From Mucilaginibacter sp. L3T2-6 (lineage in GTDB: Bacteria; Bacteroidota; Bacteroidia; Sphingobacteriales; Sphingobacteriaceae): a stretch of DNA of 64,000 nt. The translations under genes and the position numbers were made by a program. Shown here piece after piece: positions 25,166-34,421 of the stretch. Under the pieces are notes generated by a model that had not been told where the DNA came from, ran no database searches, and saw only the letters and a list, made by a program, of their open reading frames with translations. Location of the stretch: positions 1 through 64,000 of the forward strand of contig NZ_JAUMKC010000009.1 of the NCBI RefSeq assembly GCF_030519355.1, read 5' to 3'. Positions within the stretch are counted from its first letter, which is position 1. Each line of letters begins with the position of its first letter.

Positions 25166-25650
25166 CGAAAAGAAAGGAGACCAGAAAAAGAAAAAAAGAG
25201 GCAAAAAAAGAAAAACGTGTTGAAATATGGAAAACTCTACCGAGTTTCCCACATTCCAACACGACAAGCAAACAATAGCAGTTATTCTTTATCTTTACTC
25301 ATAGTGTAAACCCTATACAGGACTAAGATAAACTGTAAATCTAACACAGGATTATTCATTAAAAAGTGTAAACTTTTTTCAGGACGGCACACAGTTCGCC
25401 AGGGGTTGACAGGTAACCCCCATGTAAGTACTTGATTATCAGTGTTTGGAAAATAGCATAAAATTTAAGTTGTTGATTGATAGTGTGTTTTATGGTGTTC
25501 CGGGTGTTCCGTAAAAAAACGGAACGCTTACTGTTTTTAAAGGCGGGGTTTGTAGTTGTCAGGATAATAACTCTTCCGATTTTAACCTTGATCTACAAAT
25601 TTTTCCTCCTAACCTCTAATCTCTAATCACGAATCTCTAACTTAGCGCCC

Positions 25651-26301
25651 ATGCTTAAAGCTAAAGGTATCCATAAATCATACGGACAGCTTCAAATTTT
25701 AAAGGGCGTCGACTTTGAAGTCGGCCAGGGCGAAATCGTTACCATAGTTGGTGCATCCGGCGCGGGTAAAAGCACGCTGCTGAATATTTTAGGCACGTTG
25801 GACAGACCTGATTCAGGCAAGCTATACATCGATAATATAGAAGTAAGCGGCTTAAGCAATAAAAACTTAAGCACCTTTCGTAATCAAAAAATTGGTTTTA
25901 TTTTCCAGTTTCACCACCTGTTAGGCGAGTTTGATGCTATAGAAAATGTATGTATTCCTGCGTTTATTGCAGGAACAGTACGTCGGGACGCGGAGAAGAG
26001 AGCCGCAGAATTACTAAGATTACTCGGCTTGGGTGAGCGCATGAATCATAAGCCTAACGAGCTTTCAGGCGGTGAGCAGCAGAGGGTGGCTGTTGCCCGG
26101 GCGCTGATCAATAACCCGTCGATAATTTTTGCGGATGAGCCATCAGGCAACCTGGATTCGGCCAATTCGCTGGAGCTGCATGAGTTGTTTATCCGGCTGC
26201 GCGAAGAGTTCAATCAGACTTTTGTGATTGTTACCCATAACCAGGATCTGGCCGATATGAGTGACCGCACCGTATTTATGAAAGATGGGCTGATAGCCTG
26301 A
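25651..26301 (+). CDS. lolD: ABC transporter ATP-binding protein LolD-like
   Basis: 216 aa. Walker [10 protein letters not shown], signature LSGGEQQ, Walker [11 protein letters not shown]-loop [26 protein letters not shown] is the LolD/MacB-type Q-loop region. LolD energises release of lipoproteins from the inner membrane with LolC/E-type permeases, not present here. A TAACTTAG box (near TAnnTTTG) at 25637-25644 stands 6 bases before the ATG, after a run of CTCTAATC words. Confidence 0.85.
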   Translation: MLKAKGIHKSYGQLQILKGVDFEVGQGEIVTIVGASGAGKSTLLNILGTLDRPDSGKLYIDNIEVSGLSNKNLSTFRNQKIGFIFQFHHLLGEFDAIENVCIPAFIAGTVRRDAEKRAAELLRLLGLGERMNHKPNELSGGEQQRVAVARALINNPSIIFADEPSGNLDSANSLELHELFIRLREEFNQTFVIVTHNQDLADMSDRTVFMKDGLIA

Positions 26302-26304
26302 TGC

Positions 26305-26595
26305 ATGATGAATATACTGATAACAGCCGCCACGTCTGCTGAAGCGCATAAGCTGAAGAACCAATTTGCCCATGACAATGTTATTTTAGGCGATTACACC
26401 GAACTGCCTGGTTTTATGAAAATCATAAAGCTGCCAAGCCCGGCGTCGATGTCGTACGCACATGAAATGCTTACCTTGTGTTTGGATGAAGGGATAAAAC
26501 GGCTGTATGCTTTGAAGGAAGACGAGTGGCGATTGCTGAACGAGGCAAAGCAATTGTTTGCAGAATACGGGATCGAATTAGTCCATAGACCATAG
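26305..26595 (+). CDS. conserved 96-aa protein, pre-ATP-grasp-like
   Basis: Starts 3 bases after lolD (an ATG at 26308 is equally possible). MNILITAATSAEAHKLKNQF resembles the first Rossmann-like strand-helix of ATP-grasp-type enzymes, and the middle (MSYAHEMLTLCLDEGIKRLYAL) continues a small alpha/beta fold, but no catalytic domain follows. Function unknown; probably translated together with lolD. Confidence 0.7.
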   Translation: MMNILITAATSAEAHKLKNQFAHDNVILGDYTELPGFMKIIKLPSPASMSYAHEMLTLCLDEGIKRLYALKEDEWRLLNEAKQLFAEYGIELVHRP

Positions 26596-26673
26596 TCGAT
26601 GGACCATAGGATTAAACCTCTTTAACTATGTAACCCTGACTAAAACCATGGTCAATGGACTATTGTCTATCAA
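26580..26673. repeat. family A inverted repeat before the MBL hydrolase gene
   Basis: Left arm GTCCATAGACCATAGTCGAT (26580-26599, overlapping the previous stop codon region), right arm ACCATGGTCAATGGACTATT (about 26646-26665), loop ~45 bases. Ends 4-5 bases before the next ATG. Confidence 0.75.
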
Positions 26674-26676
26674 CTT

Positions 26677-27516
26677 ATGAAACTACACACTATCGATACC
26701 GGCTTTTTTAAATTGGATGGCGGCGCCATGTTCGGCGTGGTACCTAAAACGCTGTGGAGCAAAACAAATCCGGCGGATGAAAACAATCTTTGCACCTGGG
26801 CCATGCGGTGCCTGTTGATCGAGGACGGCAAACGGCTGATTTTGGTGGATACAGGCATTGGCAACAAGCAGGATGAAAAGTTTTTTAGTCACTATTACCT
26901 GCATGGCGATAGTACTATGGACAAATCGCTCGGAGCGCTGGGTTTTCACCGCGACGATATTACTGATGTGTTTTTAACTCACCTGCATTTCGACCACGTG
27001 GGCGGTGCGATTGTTCGCGACGGTGACAAATTAGTGCCTGCATTCAGAAATGCTGTTTACTGGAGCAATGCCCAGCACTGGGATTGGGCTGTCAATCCAA
27101 ATGACAGAGAAAAGGCATCGTTTTTGAAAGAAAATATCCTGCCGATAAACGAAAGCGGTCAATTGAAATTTGTGGCTGCAGAAGACGGCGTGAATTTTTG
27201 TGAGGGCGTAGATGTCCGGTTTGTGTACGGGCACACCGATGCTATGATGCTGCCGCTAATCAGCTATAAAGGGAAAAAGATATTGTACATGGCAGATTTG
27301 CTGCCTTCAACGGGGCATATCCCGCTGCCGTATGTGATGGCTTATGATATGTTCCCTTTGAAAACCCTGGCCGAAAAGAAGATCTTTTTGAACGAGGCGG
27401 CTGAGAAGGGATATGTGTTATTTTTTGAGCATGACCCGGTAAATGAATGCTGTACCTTGCAGCAAACGGAGAAAGGGGTGCGGTTGAAGGAGGTGTTGAA
27501 GTTGAGCGAACTATAG
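26677..27516 (+). CDS. metallo-beta-lactamase fold hydrolase
   Basis: 279 aa. The metal-binding motif HLHFDH is at residues 102-107, with D60-associated LVDTGIGN, later VYGHTDAMM and MADLLPSTGH, and FEHDP near the end, consistent with a two-metal centre. Related to quorum-quenching lactonases/MBL-fold hydrolases; the substrate is unknown. Single gene after the family A repeat. Confidence 0.9.
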   Translation: MKLHTIDTGFFKLDGGAMFGVVPKTLWSKTNPADENNLCTWAMRCLLIEDGKRLILVDTGIGNKQDEKFFSHYYLHGDSTMDKSLGALGFHRDDITDVFLTHLHFDHVGGAIVRDGDKLVPAFRNAVYWSNAQHWDWAVNPNDREKASFLKENILPINESGQLKFVAAEDGVNFCEGVDVRFVYGHTDAMMLPLISYKGKKILYMADLLPSTGHIPLPYVMAYDMFPLKTLAEKKIFLNEAAEKGYVLFFEHDPVNECCTLQQTEKGVRLKEVLKLSEL

Positions 27517-27539
27517 AATTTAAAAGCCGGCGGTTCGAA

Positions 27540-27561
27540 AAGACGCTATGTTTCGCGTCTT
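27540..27561 (+). terminator. hairpin after the MBL hydrolase gene
   Basis: AAGACGC (27540-27546) and GCGTCTT (27555-27561) form a perfect 7-bp stem with an 8-base loop, 23 bases after the stop; no T run follows. Confidence 0.45.
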
Positions 27562-27884
27562 ACTAAATCAGAAAACTTTCCCACAAAATATTCTTTTCCA
27601 ACACGCCTTTTATCAAATGAATATTATTTGTATATTCAACGTCGTCAGGAGCTTAAGTCCTAAACCGGAAAAAGTAGCCGGAACCAATTAAACCAAATGG
27701 GATTTTTTTGTTTAAGTTATAGCTGAAAAGAATGTTTGCCGCACTACAAAAACCGTGCAATAAATATCATAAAATCAGCATAATGTAATTATTTATTTAT
27801 TTGAGAATAAGTGAAAAAATCTTATAACAATTTCGTACCTTTGCACGTTCATTTCTAAACATAGAATCGAGGTTAATAAAATAA
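27562..27884 (+). promoter_or_regulatory. rpoD upstream region with a -7 box
   Basis: No gene is supported in this 323-base stretch. It becomes very AT-rich toward the right and contains TACCTTTG (27836-27843), an exact TAnnTTTG match, 42 bases before the rpoD ATG. No -33 TTTG at the standard distance. A short imperfect palindrome, AGGAGCTTAAGTCCT, lies at about 27647-27661. Confidence 0.5.
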
Positions 27885-28745
27885 ATGAGACAACTCAAAA
27901 TAACCCAATCCATTACCAACCGTGAGTCGCAGTCGCTTGACAAATACCTCCACGAAATTGGTAAAGTTGACCTGATAACAGCCGAAGAAGAAGTAATATT
28001 AGCTCAGAAAATAAGGGAAGGTGACCAGGCTGCTTTGGAGCGGCTTACAAAAACCAACCTTCGTTTCGTAGTATCAGTAGCGAAACAATATCAAAACCAG
28101 GGACTTACCCTTGGCGACTTAATAAATGAAGGTAACCTGGGTTTGATTAAAGCTGCCAAACGCTTTGACGAAACTAAAGGGTTTAAATTTATATCATACG
28201 CCGTTTGGTGGATCCGCCAGTCGATATTGCAGGCTATCGCCGAGCAGTCGCGTATTGTGCGTTTGCCATTAAACCAGGTAGGGTCATTAAGCAAGATCAG
28301 CAAAGCTTTCTCAAAGCTGGAGCAGGAATACGAACGTGAGCCGTCGCCTGAAGAGTTGGCAGATATGCTGGAAACTACCGTTGATAAAATATCTGATACC
28401 CTGAGCAACTCGGGCCGCCACGTGTCGATGGACGCGCCGTTTGTACAGGGTGAAGAAAATACATTGCTGGATGTACTGGAAAACCAGGAGCCAAACACCG
28501 ACTCTATCTTAATCAACGAGTCGCTTTCGGAAGAAATCAAACGTTCCCTATCTACTCTTACTGAACGTGAGCGAGAGATCATTGTACTGTTCTTTGGTTT
28601 AGGTACCAATCATCCGCTATCACTGGAAGAAATAGGCGAGAAATTCAATCTCACCCGCGAGCGTGTGCGTCAGATTAAAGACAAAGCTTTACAACGTCTG
28701 CGTCATACATCGCGCAGCAAAATCCTGAAATCTTATTTAGGGTAA
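27885..28745 (+). CDS. rpoD: primary RNA polymerase sigma factor RpoD/SigA
   Basis: 286 aa, the short form usual in Bacteroidota (no region 1.1). Region 1.2 [20 protein letters not shown], region 2 ([33 protein letters not shown]), region 3, and region 4 HTH ([20 protein letters not shown]) are all present. Drives housekeeping transcription from TTTG/TAnnTTTG promoters. Flanked by its own promoter and a strong terminator. Confidence 0.97.
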   Translation: MRQLKITQSITNRESQSLDKYLHEIGKVDLITAEEEVILAQKIREGDQAALERLTKTNLRFVVSVAKQYQNQGLTLGDLINEGNLGLIKAAKRFDETKGFKFISYAVWWIRQSILQAIAEQSRIVRLPLNQVGSLSKISKAFSKLEQEYEREPSPEELADMLETTVDKISDTLSNSGRHVSMDAPFVQGEENTLLDVLENQEPNTDSILINESLSEEIKRSLSTLTEREREIIVLFFGLGTNHPLSLEEIGEKFNLTRERVRQIKDKALQRLRHTSRSKILKSYLG

Positions 28746-28776
28746 TTTTAAGAAGCAAAGACAACTAGATAAATAG

Positions 28777-28804
28777 AAGCCGGAAGAAATTCCGGCTTTT
28801 TTTT
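28777..28804 (+). terminator. rho-independent terminator of rpoD
   Basis: AAGCCGGAA pairs with TTCCGGCTT around GAAA, followed by a run of eight T. Perfect 9-bp stem 31 bases after the stop. Confidence 0.9.
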
Positions 28805-28928
28805 GAACCGTAAAATTTTTGATTTTTGGTACTGATGGTTGAATGCCTTTTTTAGCCGATAATAAAGCTTTTCTTGTTGAAAAACTATATTTTTAAGGGC
28901 TGCATTCCGCAAGTCCTGTATCAATTAA

Positions 28929-30899
28929 ATGCACCTGAAGTTTTATTGTGTTTTTTGGCTGTTTATTGTCACCATCGTTTCCGCGGCGAGGGCACAAATC
29001 TGTACCGGTAGCTTAGGTGCGCCGGTAGTCAATGAAACTTTCGGGCACGGCGCGCAATATGATGGCGGGCCGGAACTGCCTTCTGGCGAAACCAGCCTGC
29101 ATTATGTTGCCGGCCCCGGTTGCGGCGGCGAGGACGGTGAATATTCTATTTTACAGCGTATGGGCTCGTCATGCAAGGGCGGTACATGGCAAGCCATTGC
29201 ACAAGATCATACCGGCGACCCCTATGGATATATGATGGTGATCAACGCTACCCTTGAGGCCAGTCTGTTCTTTACTTATAAAGTTGATGGCAGCAAGCTT
29301 TGCCCTAATACTACCTACCAGTTTGCCGCCTGGATAATGAATATTTTGCGCCCGGTGCCGCAAACGCAAGGTTTTTCGCGGCCTAATATTACCTTCAGAA
29401 TTGAGAAAGCTGATGGCACATTGCTAAAAGAATACAATACGGGCGATATACCCGAAAGTGAAGACCCCACCTGGGTGCAATACGGTACATTTTTTACCAG
29501 CCCCGCTGATGGCTCTGATTTGATAGTCAAAATGATTAATAACGGACAAGGTGGGAATGGTAACGATTTGGCACTGGACGACATTACGTTTAGCCCATGC
29601 GGGCCGCTGATTCAAACCGGTTTTACTACCCTTGGCAATATAGAGCCAAAAAGCAGCTGCGAGAAAGATAATTTGGATTATACGTTGGTTGCCGCACAGG
29701 AAGGCTACGACGATCCAGACTATAAATGGCAGGTAAATAAAAGCGATGGCAATGGCTGGATGGATATTCCCGGAGAAAAGTCGCTAAGCTATCATTTGGT
29801 TATCCCTAACGCGCCACCGGGTAAATATCAATACCGCATAGGTGTATTGAATAAGGCTATAATAGGCGCTGAACAATGCCGTATTTATTCCGATCCCCTC
29901 ACCATTAACGTTTATGCTCCACCCGATCTGGTACTTGCCGAAAACACCAGCGCATGCATCGGACAGCCTTTACAATTAAGGGCAAGCGGCGCCGATACGT
30001 ATTTGTGGACCGGTCCCAATAGCTTTACTTCCACGGAAAACAGCCCGGTAGTAACCCAAAGCGCGGACCCGGGCTATGATGGCGTCTATAAACTGATGGT
30101 AACAAAAAACAATTGCCCGTTTTTTACATCTACCACTGTTAAGGTGTATATTGCTGCCAGCGTACAGCCTATGACGGACATGCAAGTTTGCGAGGGCGAT
30201 GCCGTGCAGCTGTCGGTACAGAGCGCTAATGCCACACATTTTAAATGGGAGCCTGCCGATGGCCTCGATCACGACGACATCCCTAATCCGGTGGCAAGAC
30301 CGTCAGCTACCATACGCTATACTGTAACCGTTAGCAACGATGGATGCGCCACGCTTAAGCCAACTTCTTCGTTAATGGTGACGGTTTTAAAACGGCCCAA
30401 AGCAGATGCCGGTAATCCACTCAGAATGTTTGAGGGACAAACTGTAAAACTCTCAGGGACTGCCGTCGGGGATCATGTGTCATACTACTGGACGCCTTCG
30501 GATTACCTTGACAACCCTGCATCGCTTGCGCCGGTTTGCAGTTCGACTAACGATATTACTTATACCCTGCATGTAGTTTCCGGCGTAGGTTGCGGCGAGG
30601 CTACCAGCAGCGTATTTGTAAGGGTGTATAATTTGCTTACGGTAATAAACAGCTTTTCGCCGAATAACGACGGGATAAATGATACCTGGTATATAAAGAA
30701 CATAGAAAATTATCCAAAGGCTGAAATCAATGTTTATGACAGGTACGGGTTGCCTGTTTTTCATACTGTCGGTTATACTAAACCCTGGGATGGCGAAAAA
30801 GATGGGCGCAGGCTTCCCGTTGGCACCTATTACTATATTATCGATTTAAAGGATGAAAATATCCCTAAGCAGTCAGGGTGGGTTTTTATTGTGCGATAA
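28929..30899 (+). CDS. large secreted protein with Ig-like repeats and CHU_C domain
   Basis: 656 aa. Signal peptide to about residue 23 (AARAQ). Residues about 24-230 resemble the first domain of CHU_C cargo proteins (APVVNETFGHG, QAIAQDHTGDPYGYMMVIN) probably a jelly-roll carbohydrate-binding module. Then Ig/PKD-like repeats (VCEGDAVQLSVQSAN, FEGQTVKLSGTAVGD) and C-terminal CHU_C (INSFSPNNDGINDTWYIKN, YDRYGLPVF, PVGTYYYIIDL). Predicted T9SS cargo. It precedes the aspartyl protease and CBM48 genes on the same strand, 136 bases away. Confidence 0.88.
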   Translation: MHLKFYCVFWLFIVTIVSAARAQICTGSLGAPVVNETFGHGAQYDGGPELPSGETSLHYVAGPGCGGEDGEYSILQRMGSSCKGGTWQAIAQDHTGDPYGYMMVINATLEASLFFTYKVDGSKLCPNTTYQFAAWIMNILRPVPQTQGFSRPNITFRIEKADGTLLKEYNTGDIPESEDPTWVQYGTFFTSPADGSDLIVKMINNGQGGNGNDLALDDITFSPCGPLIQTGFTTLGNIEPKSSCEKDNLDYTLVAAQEGYDDPDYKWQVNKSDGNGWMDIPGEKSLSYHLVIPNAPPGKYQYRIGVLNKAIIGAEQCRIYSDPLTINVYAPPDLVLAENTSACIGQPLQLRASGADTYLWTGPNSFTSTENSPVVTQSADPGYDGVYKLMVTKNNCPFFTSTTVKVYIAASVQPMTDMQVCEGDAVQLSVQSANATHFKWEPADGLDHDDIPNPVARPSATIRYTVTVSNDGCATLKPTSSLMVTVLKRPKADAGNPLRMFEGQTVKLSGTAVGDHVSYYWTPSDYLDNPASLAPVCSSTNDITYTLHVVSGVGCGEATSSVFVRVYNLLTVINSFSPNNDGINDTWYIKNIENYPKAEINVYDRYGLPVFHTVGYTKPWDGEKDGRRLPVGTYYYIIDLKDENIPKQSGWVFIVR

Positions 30900-31034
30900 A
30901 AACTTGTCACTTTGTTCCCTGGTAGTTCTATAAAAGCCTTTTTCCCTTCTTCAAAATAACATTTTACCGTAATCTTTTCGATCCCTGTAACTATGTATTG
31001 TAAACCGCCGTCTATTGGATAACAACAGAAACCA

Positions 31035-32009
31035 ATGCGCAGGCTGTATTTATTACTAATCATTTTCATGAATTGCGGGGCAGCATTGGCCTCGCCCGTA
31101 AAGGGTATTCCTCCAGGTGATGTGCGCTTTAATAATGCCCTCTATGCCCGCGACCCCGATCCTTCACCCACAGCCGAATTTAAAACTTTGATTGTTCCGA
31201 TAAAAAGAGCAGGCAACCTGATAATTGTAGAGGCCCAGGTAGATACGCTGGAAGGCAATTTTGTACTGGATACCGGGGCGCCTTACCTTATCCTGAATGC
31301 AACTTATTTCCGCCAGCTGCCGAAGATAGATGACCAGGAGGCGGGTGGTATCAACGGTACTTCACAAGGCTCTTTTACCACTTACGTTCATAATTTTAAT
31401 ATCCTGGATTTAAAATACAGCAGGCTTACCGCCGGTGTGGTTGATTTGTCGTTCATCGAAAACGGCCGCAATCTAAAGATACTTGGACTATTGGGCACGC
31501 GCTTGTTTTCAAAGTTTTCTATCACGGTCGATCTTTTTAAAAATGTGCTGTATATACAAAAGCTTGATGCTAAAGGTAATGTTCCTGAAAAAGAGCAGCT
31601 TTTCCGGGATAAATTAATGTCAACACCGTTCGCCCTTATGAACGATGTAGTTTTTTTAAAAGCATCAGTAAATGGCAAAACGTTTTGGTTTGCGTTCGAT
31701 TCTGCTGCCGAAACAAACCTTTTTGATTATGACAGGTCCAAAAGGTTGCCAGGCGCCTTCAAGGTCGTCAGCCGCTCAAAAGTTACAGGATTGGGCGGCT
31801 CGAAACTGGAAGTGCTTTACGCCCGGTTTGATGAATTAACGGTCGGCGGGCATGTTTTTAAAGAAAATAAAGTATTATTGACTAACCTTGAAAAAATGGG
31901 AGAGTCGTACGGGCATTCTGTTGACGGAATTTTAGGGTTTGACTTTTTCGCAAGGGGAATATTCAGCATCAATTTTGTGAAGAAGGAATTTGATATGTAT
32001 AATTTATAA
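31035..32009 (+). CDS. retropepsin-like aspartyl protease family protein
   Basis: 324 aa with a signal peptide (MRRLYLLLIIFMNCGAALAS). Two Asp-containing lobes: VLDTGAPYLIL (DTG) around residue 79 and FAFDSAAETNLF (DSA) around residue 218, with VDGILGFDFFARG near the end, the pattern of aspartyl_protease_2-type proteins. Second lobe has DSA instead of DTG/DSG, so activity is plausible but not certain. Eight bases separate it from the CBM48 gene, so they are probably co-translated. Confidence 0.8.
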   Translation: MRRLYLLLIIFMNCGAALASPVKGIPPGDVRFNNALYARDPDPSPTAEFKTLIVPIKRAGNLIIVEAQVDTLEGNFVLDTGAPYLILNATYFRQLPKIDDQEAGGINGTSQGSFTTYVHNFNILDLKYSRLTAGVVDLSFIENGRNLKILGLLGTRLFSKFSITVDLFKNVLYIQKLDAKGNVPEKEQLFRDKLMSTPFALMNDVVFLKASVNGKTFWFAFDSAAETNLFDYDRSKRLPGAFKVVSRSKVTGLGGSKLEVLYARFDELTVGGHVFKENKVLLTNLEKMGESYGHSVDGILGFDFFARGIFSINFVKKEFDMYNL

Positions 32010-32017
32010 GGCTACAA

Positions 32018-33451
32018 ATGAGGCGCAGCGGCTACATCATATTGTTTTTTGTATTGCTTTTAAGCAGTGTGAAAACCGTTTTTGCCCAAAGCAGGAATAA
32101 TCTCTTTATCCAGAACGATGTGCTGGTTTTGGAATTAGATGTTAATTCCCCCGCGCCGGTGTTAGACAGCATCCTGAAAGTAGCCGGCGTTGCTGCTGAA
32201 AATACGCCAAAAATAAAGGCCGGCGACTTTAAGCCGATGGCTGATGACGGTTGGAGCATGATAATGCGCAATGGTAACCTGGTCACCTTCAACCGTCCGT
32301 TGGCCGAATTGAATGATAACCCGCAGGATATGCCGCTCAGGATAACTGTCAATTTGCCCCAGTTTGATGGTGAACCGGGGTATCCGAAGGATGTTAAATA
32401 CGGGATAAACAGGTTTAAAAAAAACACGGTATACGGTTTGTCTTCAGGACTTACCAGGTTCGTTCTGCCGGGGTACTTCCGCGCGAAACGAGTGTTTTTG
32501 TCGGGTAGCTTTAACCAGTGGAGTACCCTGAAGGGCGCTATGAAAAAGATTGAAGGGGGCTGGATTATAGACGTTAAACTGGAGCCGGGTGTTTATGCAT
32601 ATAAATTCATCACCGACGGTCGTTGGACTACCGATCCGAATAATCTATTACAATCCGACGATGGGGTAGGTAACACTAACTCGATTTTTTACAAGTATAA
32701 TTACACGATAAAGCTGAAAGGTTATTCCTCTGCAAAAAAAGTGGTTTTAACCGGCGATTTTAACAACTGGGACAACAATGAAATTACGCTGCAAAAAAGG
32801 GGCAACGTATGGGAAAGGCCGCTGTATTTAAGCGAAGGCAAGCATGCCTATCATTTCCTGGTTGACGGACGGAAAGTAAGCGACCCTGTAAACCCGTTAA
32901 AACTGAAAGACGGCGAAAGTAACCTTAACTCATTGCTGACCGTCGGCGGGACGGTAAGCTTTAAACTGGCCGGTTATGAAAATGCGAAGAAGGTTTATGT
33001 TTCCGGCAATTTTAATGGCTGGAAGCATAACGATCTGGCCATGGATAAGACCGCAAATGGATGGGTATTAAACACTACGCTCGCCGCTGGTAATTACCAG
33101 TATAAGTTTATTGTAGATGGCCATTGGATCACCGACCCGGCTAACCCCAACTATGCAAAAGAGGGGGGAATAGAAAATTCTTTTTTGTCTGTAAAACCAA
33201 ATCAAACATTCAGGTTAAAAGGATACAGCAATGCAAAGCGTGTTACGCTTACAGGTAACTTTAATTATTGGGAAGGCGAGGGATATACCATGACACATGC
33301 AGGCGACGAGTGGGTGATCAGCGTTTATTTAAAGCCGGGTAAGTGCTTGTACAAATTCAGGGTTGACGGCAAATGGATAATTGACCCTGCAAACAGCCTT
33401 TGGGAGCCAAACGACAGGGGGACAGATAATTCCGTGCTGTGGAAAGAATAG
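32018..33451 (+). CDS. secreted protein with four glycogen-binding (CBM48/AMPK-like) domains
   Basis: 477 aa; signal peptide to about residue 23 (VFAQ). Residues 24-145 are unique; then four ~82-residue early-set domains begin at about 146, 229, 312 and 394. Each repeats the same frame: (R/K)xVxLxGxFNxW, a YxYKFxxDGxWxxDP element, and a final N(S)xL. The FNxW tryptophan and DGxW are carbohydrate-contact positions in AMPK/CBM48 modules. No catalytic domain. Likely a periplasmic or outer-membrane alpha-glucan binder; partner unknown. Confidence 0.85.
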   Translation: MRRSGYIILFFVLLLSSVKTVFAQSRNNLFIQNDVLVLELDVNSPAPVLDSILKVAGVAAENTPKIKAGDFKPMADDGWSMIMRNGNLVTFNRPLAELNDNPQDMPLRITVNLPQFDGEPGYPKDVKYGINRFKKNTVYGLSSGLTRFVLPGYFRAKRVFLSGSFNQWSTLKGAMKKIEGGWIIDVKLEPGVYAYKFITDGRWTTDPNNLLQSDDGVGNTNSIFYKYNYTIKLKGYSSAKKVVLTGDFNNWDNNEITLQKRGNVWERPLYLSEGKHAYHFLVDGRKVSDPVNPLKLKDGESNLNSLLTVGGTVSFKLAGYENAKKVYVSGNFNGWKHNDLAMDKTANGWVLNTTLAAGNYQYKFIVDGHWITDPANPNYAKEGGIENSFLSVKPNQTFRLKGYSNAKRVTLTGNFNYWEGEGYTMTHAGDEWVISVYLKPGKCLYKFRVDGKWIIDPANSLWEPNDRGTDNSVLWKE

Positions 33452-33452
33452 G

Positions 33453-33541
33453 TGAGAGGACAATGGTAAAAGGCGAAAGGTGTCGATTTGTCATTAAAGA
33501 ATTGCTTTTACCTTTCATCTTTTGCCTTTCGCCTCAAATAT
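33453..33541. repeat. intergenic GGCGAAAGG-family inverted repeat (family C)
   Basis: AGGCGAAAGG (33471-33480) is the exact reverse complement of CCTTTCGCCT (33525-33534); TTTACC words lie inside and outside the arms. It lies between the co-directional CBM48 and phzF-like genes; a near -7 TACCTTTA (33543-33550) follows. Other copies at 35112-35213 and 38875-38915. Confidence 0.65.
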
Positions 33542-33575
33542 TTACCTTTAGCCGGTTCCTCTTATCAAAAATATC

Positions 33576-34364
33576 ATGACGACGATACCCATTTACCAGG
33601 CCGATGCATTTACCGGCAGGCTGTTTGGTGGTAACCCGGCAGCAATTTGTCCACTAAAGGAGTGGCTGCCCGACGAACTAATGCAAACTATAGCTGTAGA
33701 AAACAACCTGGCTGAAACTGCTTTTTTTGTAAAAACTGCGACGGGTTATAAGTTGCGGTGGTTTACACCGGAATACGAAATAGACCTTTGCGGCCATGCT
33801 ACGCTGGCCTCTGCCCATATATTGTTTACTGAGTTGGGGCACGAAGGCAATACCATACATTTTGAAACTGTAAAGGCTGGTACGCTTACCGTAAAACGAG
33901 ATGGTGATAAATATGCGATGGATTTTCCATCACGGCCGCCTATCCATATTGATGCACCAAATGGATTGATTGAGGCATTGAGCGAAAAGCAGCCGGTGGA
34001 AGTTTTGCGGTCGAGGGATTATTTTTTGGTTTACGAATCCGAGAGCGATATCCGCGATATATCACCTGATTTTTTCGCTTTATCAAAAATGGATACTGTT
34101 GGTGTTATAGTTACGGCGCGCGGCGACAATTCAGATTTCGTTTCCCGTTTTTTTGCACCTGGTGCAGGCATCCCGGAAGATCCCGTTACCGGCTCCGCTC
34201 ATTGTAACCTGATACCTTACTGGGCTGAAAAGCTCGGCAAAAACAAGCTGCACGCCTACCAGCTATCGGCCCGGGAGGGCGAGCTTTGGTGCGAGCTGAA
34301 AGGAGAGAGAGTTTTGATGAGCGGTAAGGCGGTTACTTATTTGAGAGGCGAGATTTTTGTTTGA
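33576..34364 (+). CDS. PhzF family isomerase-like protein
   Basis: 262 aa. Start IPIYQADAFTGRLFGGNPAA, LCGHATLASAHIL and EDPVTGSAHCNLIPYWAEKLG are family signatures; the catalytic Glu region is LAETAFF near residue 47 and the GHAT/GSAH phosphate-type loops are intact. PhzF relatives isomerise or epimerise small molecules; the substrate here is unknown. Confidence 0.93.
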   Translation: MTTIPIYQADAFTGRLFGGNPAAICPLKEWLPDELMQTIAVENNLAETAFFVKTATGYKLRWFTPEYEIDLCGHATLASAHILFTELGHEGNTIHFETVKAGTLTVKRDGDKYAMDFPSRPPIHIDAPNGLIEALSEKQPVEVLRSRDYFLVYESESDIRDISPDFFALSKMDTVGVIVTARGDNSDFVSRFFAPGAGIPEDPVTGSAHCNLIPYWAEKLGKNKLHAYQLSAREGELWCELKGERVLMSGKAVTYLRGEIFV

Positions 34365-34421
34365 TTTCGGATTGATCTGAATTTTAATTCCAAAATCGAA
34401 AATCCGGCTTCCGAAGTCCGT
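34365..34421. repeat. family B word repeat between convergent genes
   Basis: GATTTCGGATT at the left and AAAATCGAAAATCCGG/CCGAAGTCC at the right are reverse-complement-like words separated by ~20 bases. It may act as a bidirectional terminator of the PhzF-like and NAD(P)-binding protein genes. Confidence 0.55.

Larger units (their letters stand above)
23898..25391 (+). mobile_element. complete IS3-family insertion sequence
   Basis: About 1494 bp. Terminal inverted repeats: 23898-23923 and 25366-25391 agree at 22 of 26 positions (TGT...GTCCTGAAA...GTTTACAC). The element is flanked by a 3-bp direct repeat CAG (23895-23897 and 25392-25394), an expected target duplication. Two overlapping transposase frames with a canonical slippery site and an intact DDE triad suggest it is active or recently so. 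A second inverted-repeat-like copy (GTGTAAACCCTATACAGGAC, 25306-25325) and a long hairpin (25216-25263) lie near the right end. Confidence 0.92.
23722..25560. repeat. degenerate tandem array of structured ~140-bp repeats split by an IS
   Basis: Units begin with GGTGTTTCG/GGTGTTCCG at 23722, 23863 and 25494 (third partial). Each full unit has a GTTCCG...CGGAAC hairpin with a purine-rich loop and then a GGGGTT...AACCCC hairpin (about 23768-23792; 25402-25420), then AAGTTGTTG and TTATGGTGTTCCG. Bases differ between copies but both stems are kept by matched or G-U changes. The IS at 23898-25391 lies inside the second unit. No coding potential. Confidence 0.75.

Noticed and set aside
23722..25560. 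CRISPR array
   Set aside because: Repeats are ~140 bp, degenerate and structured, without uniform short repeats or spacers; no cas genes.
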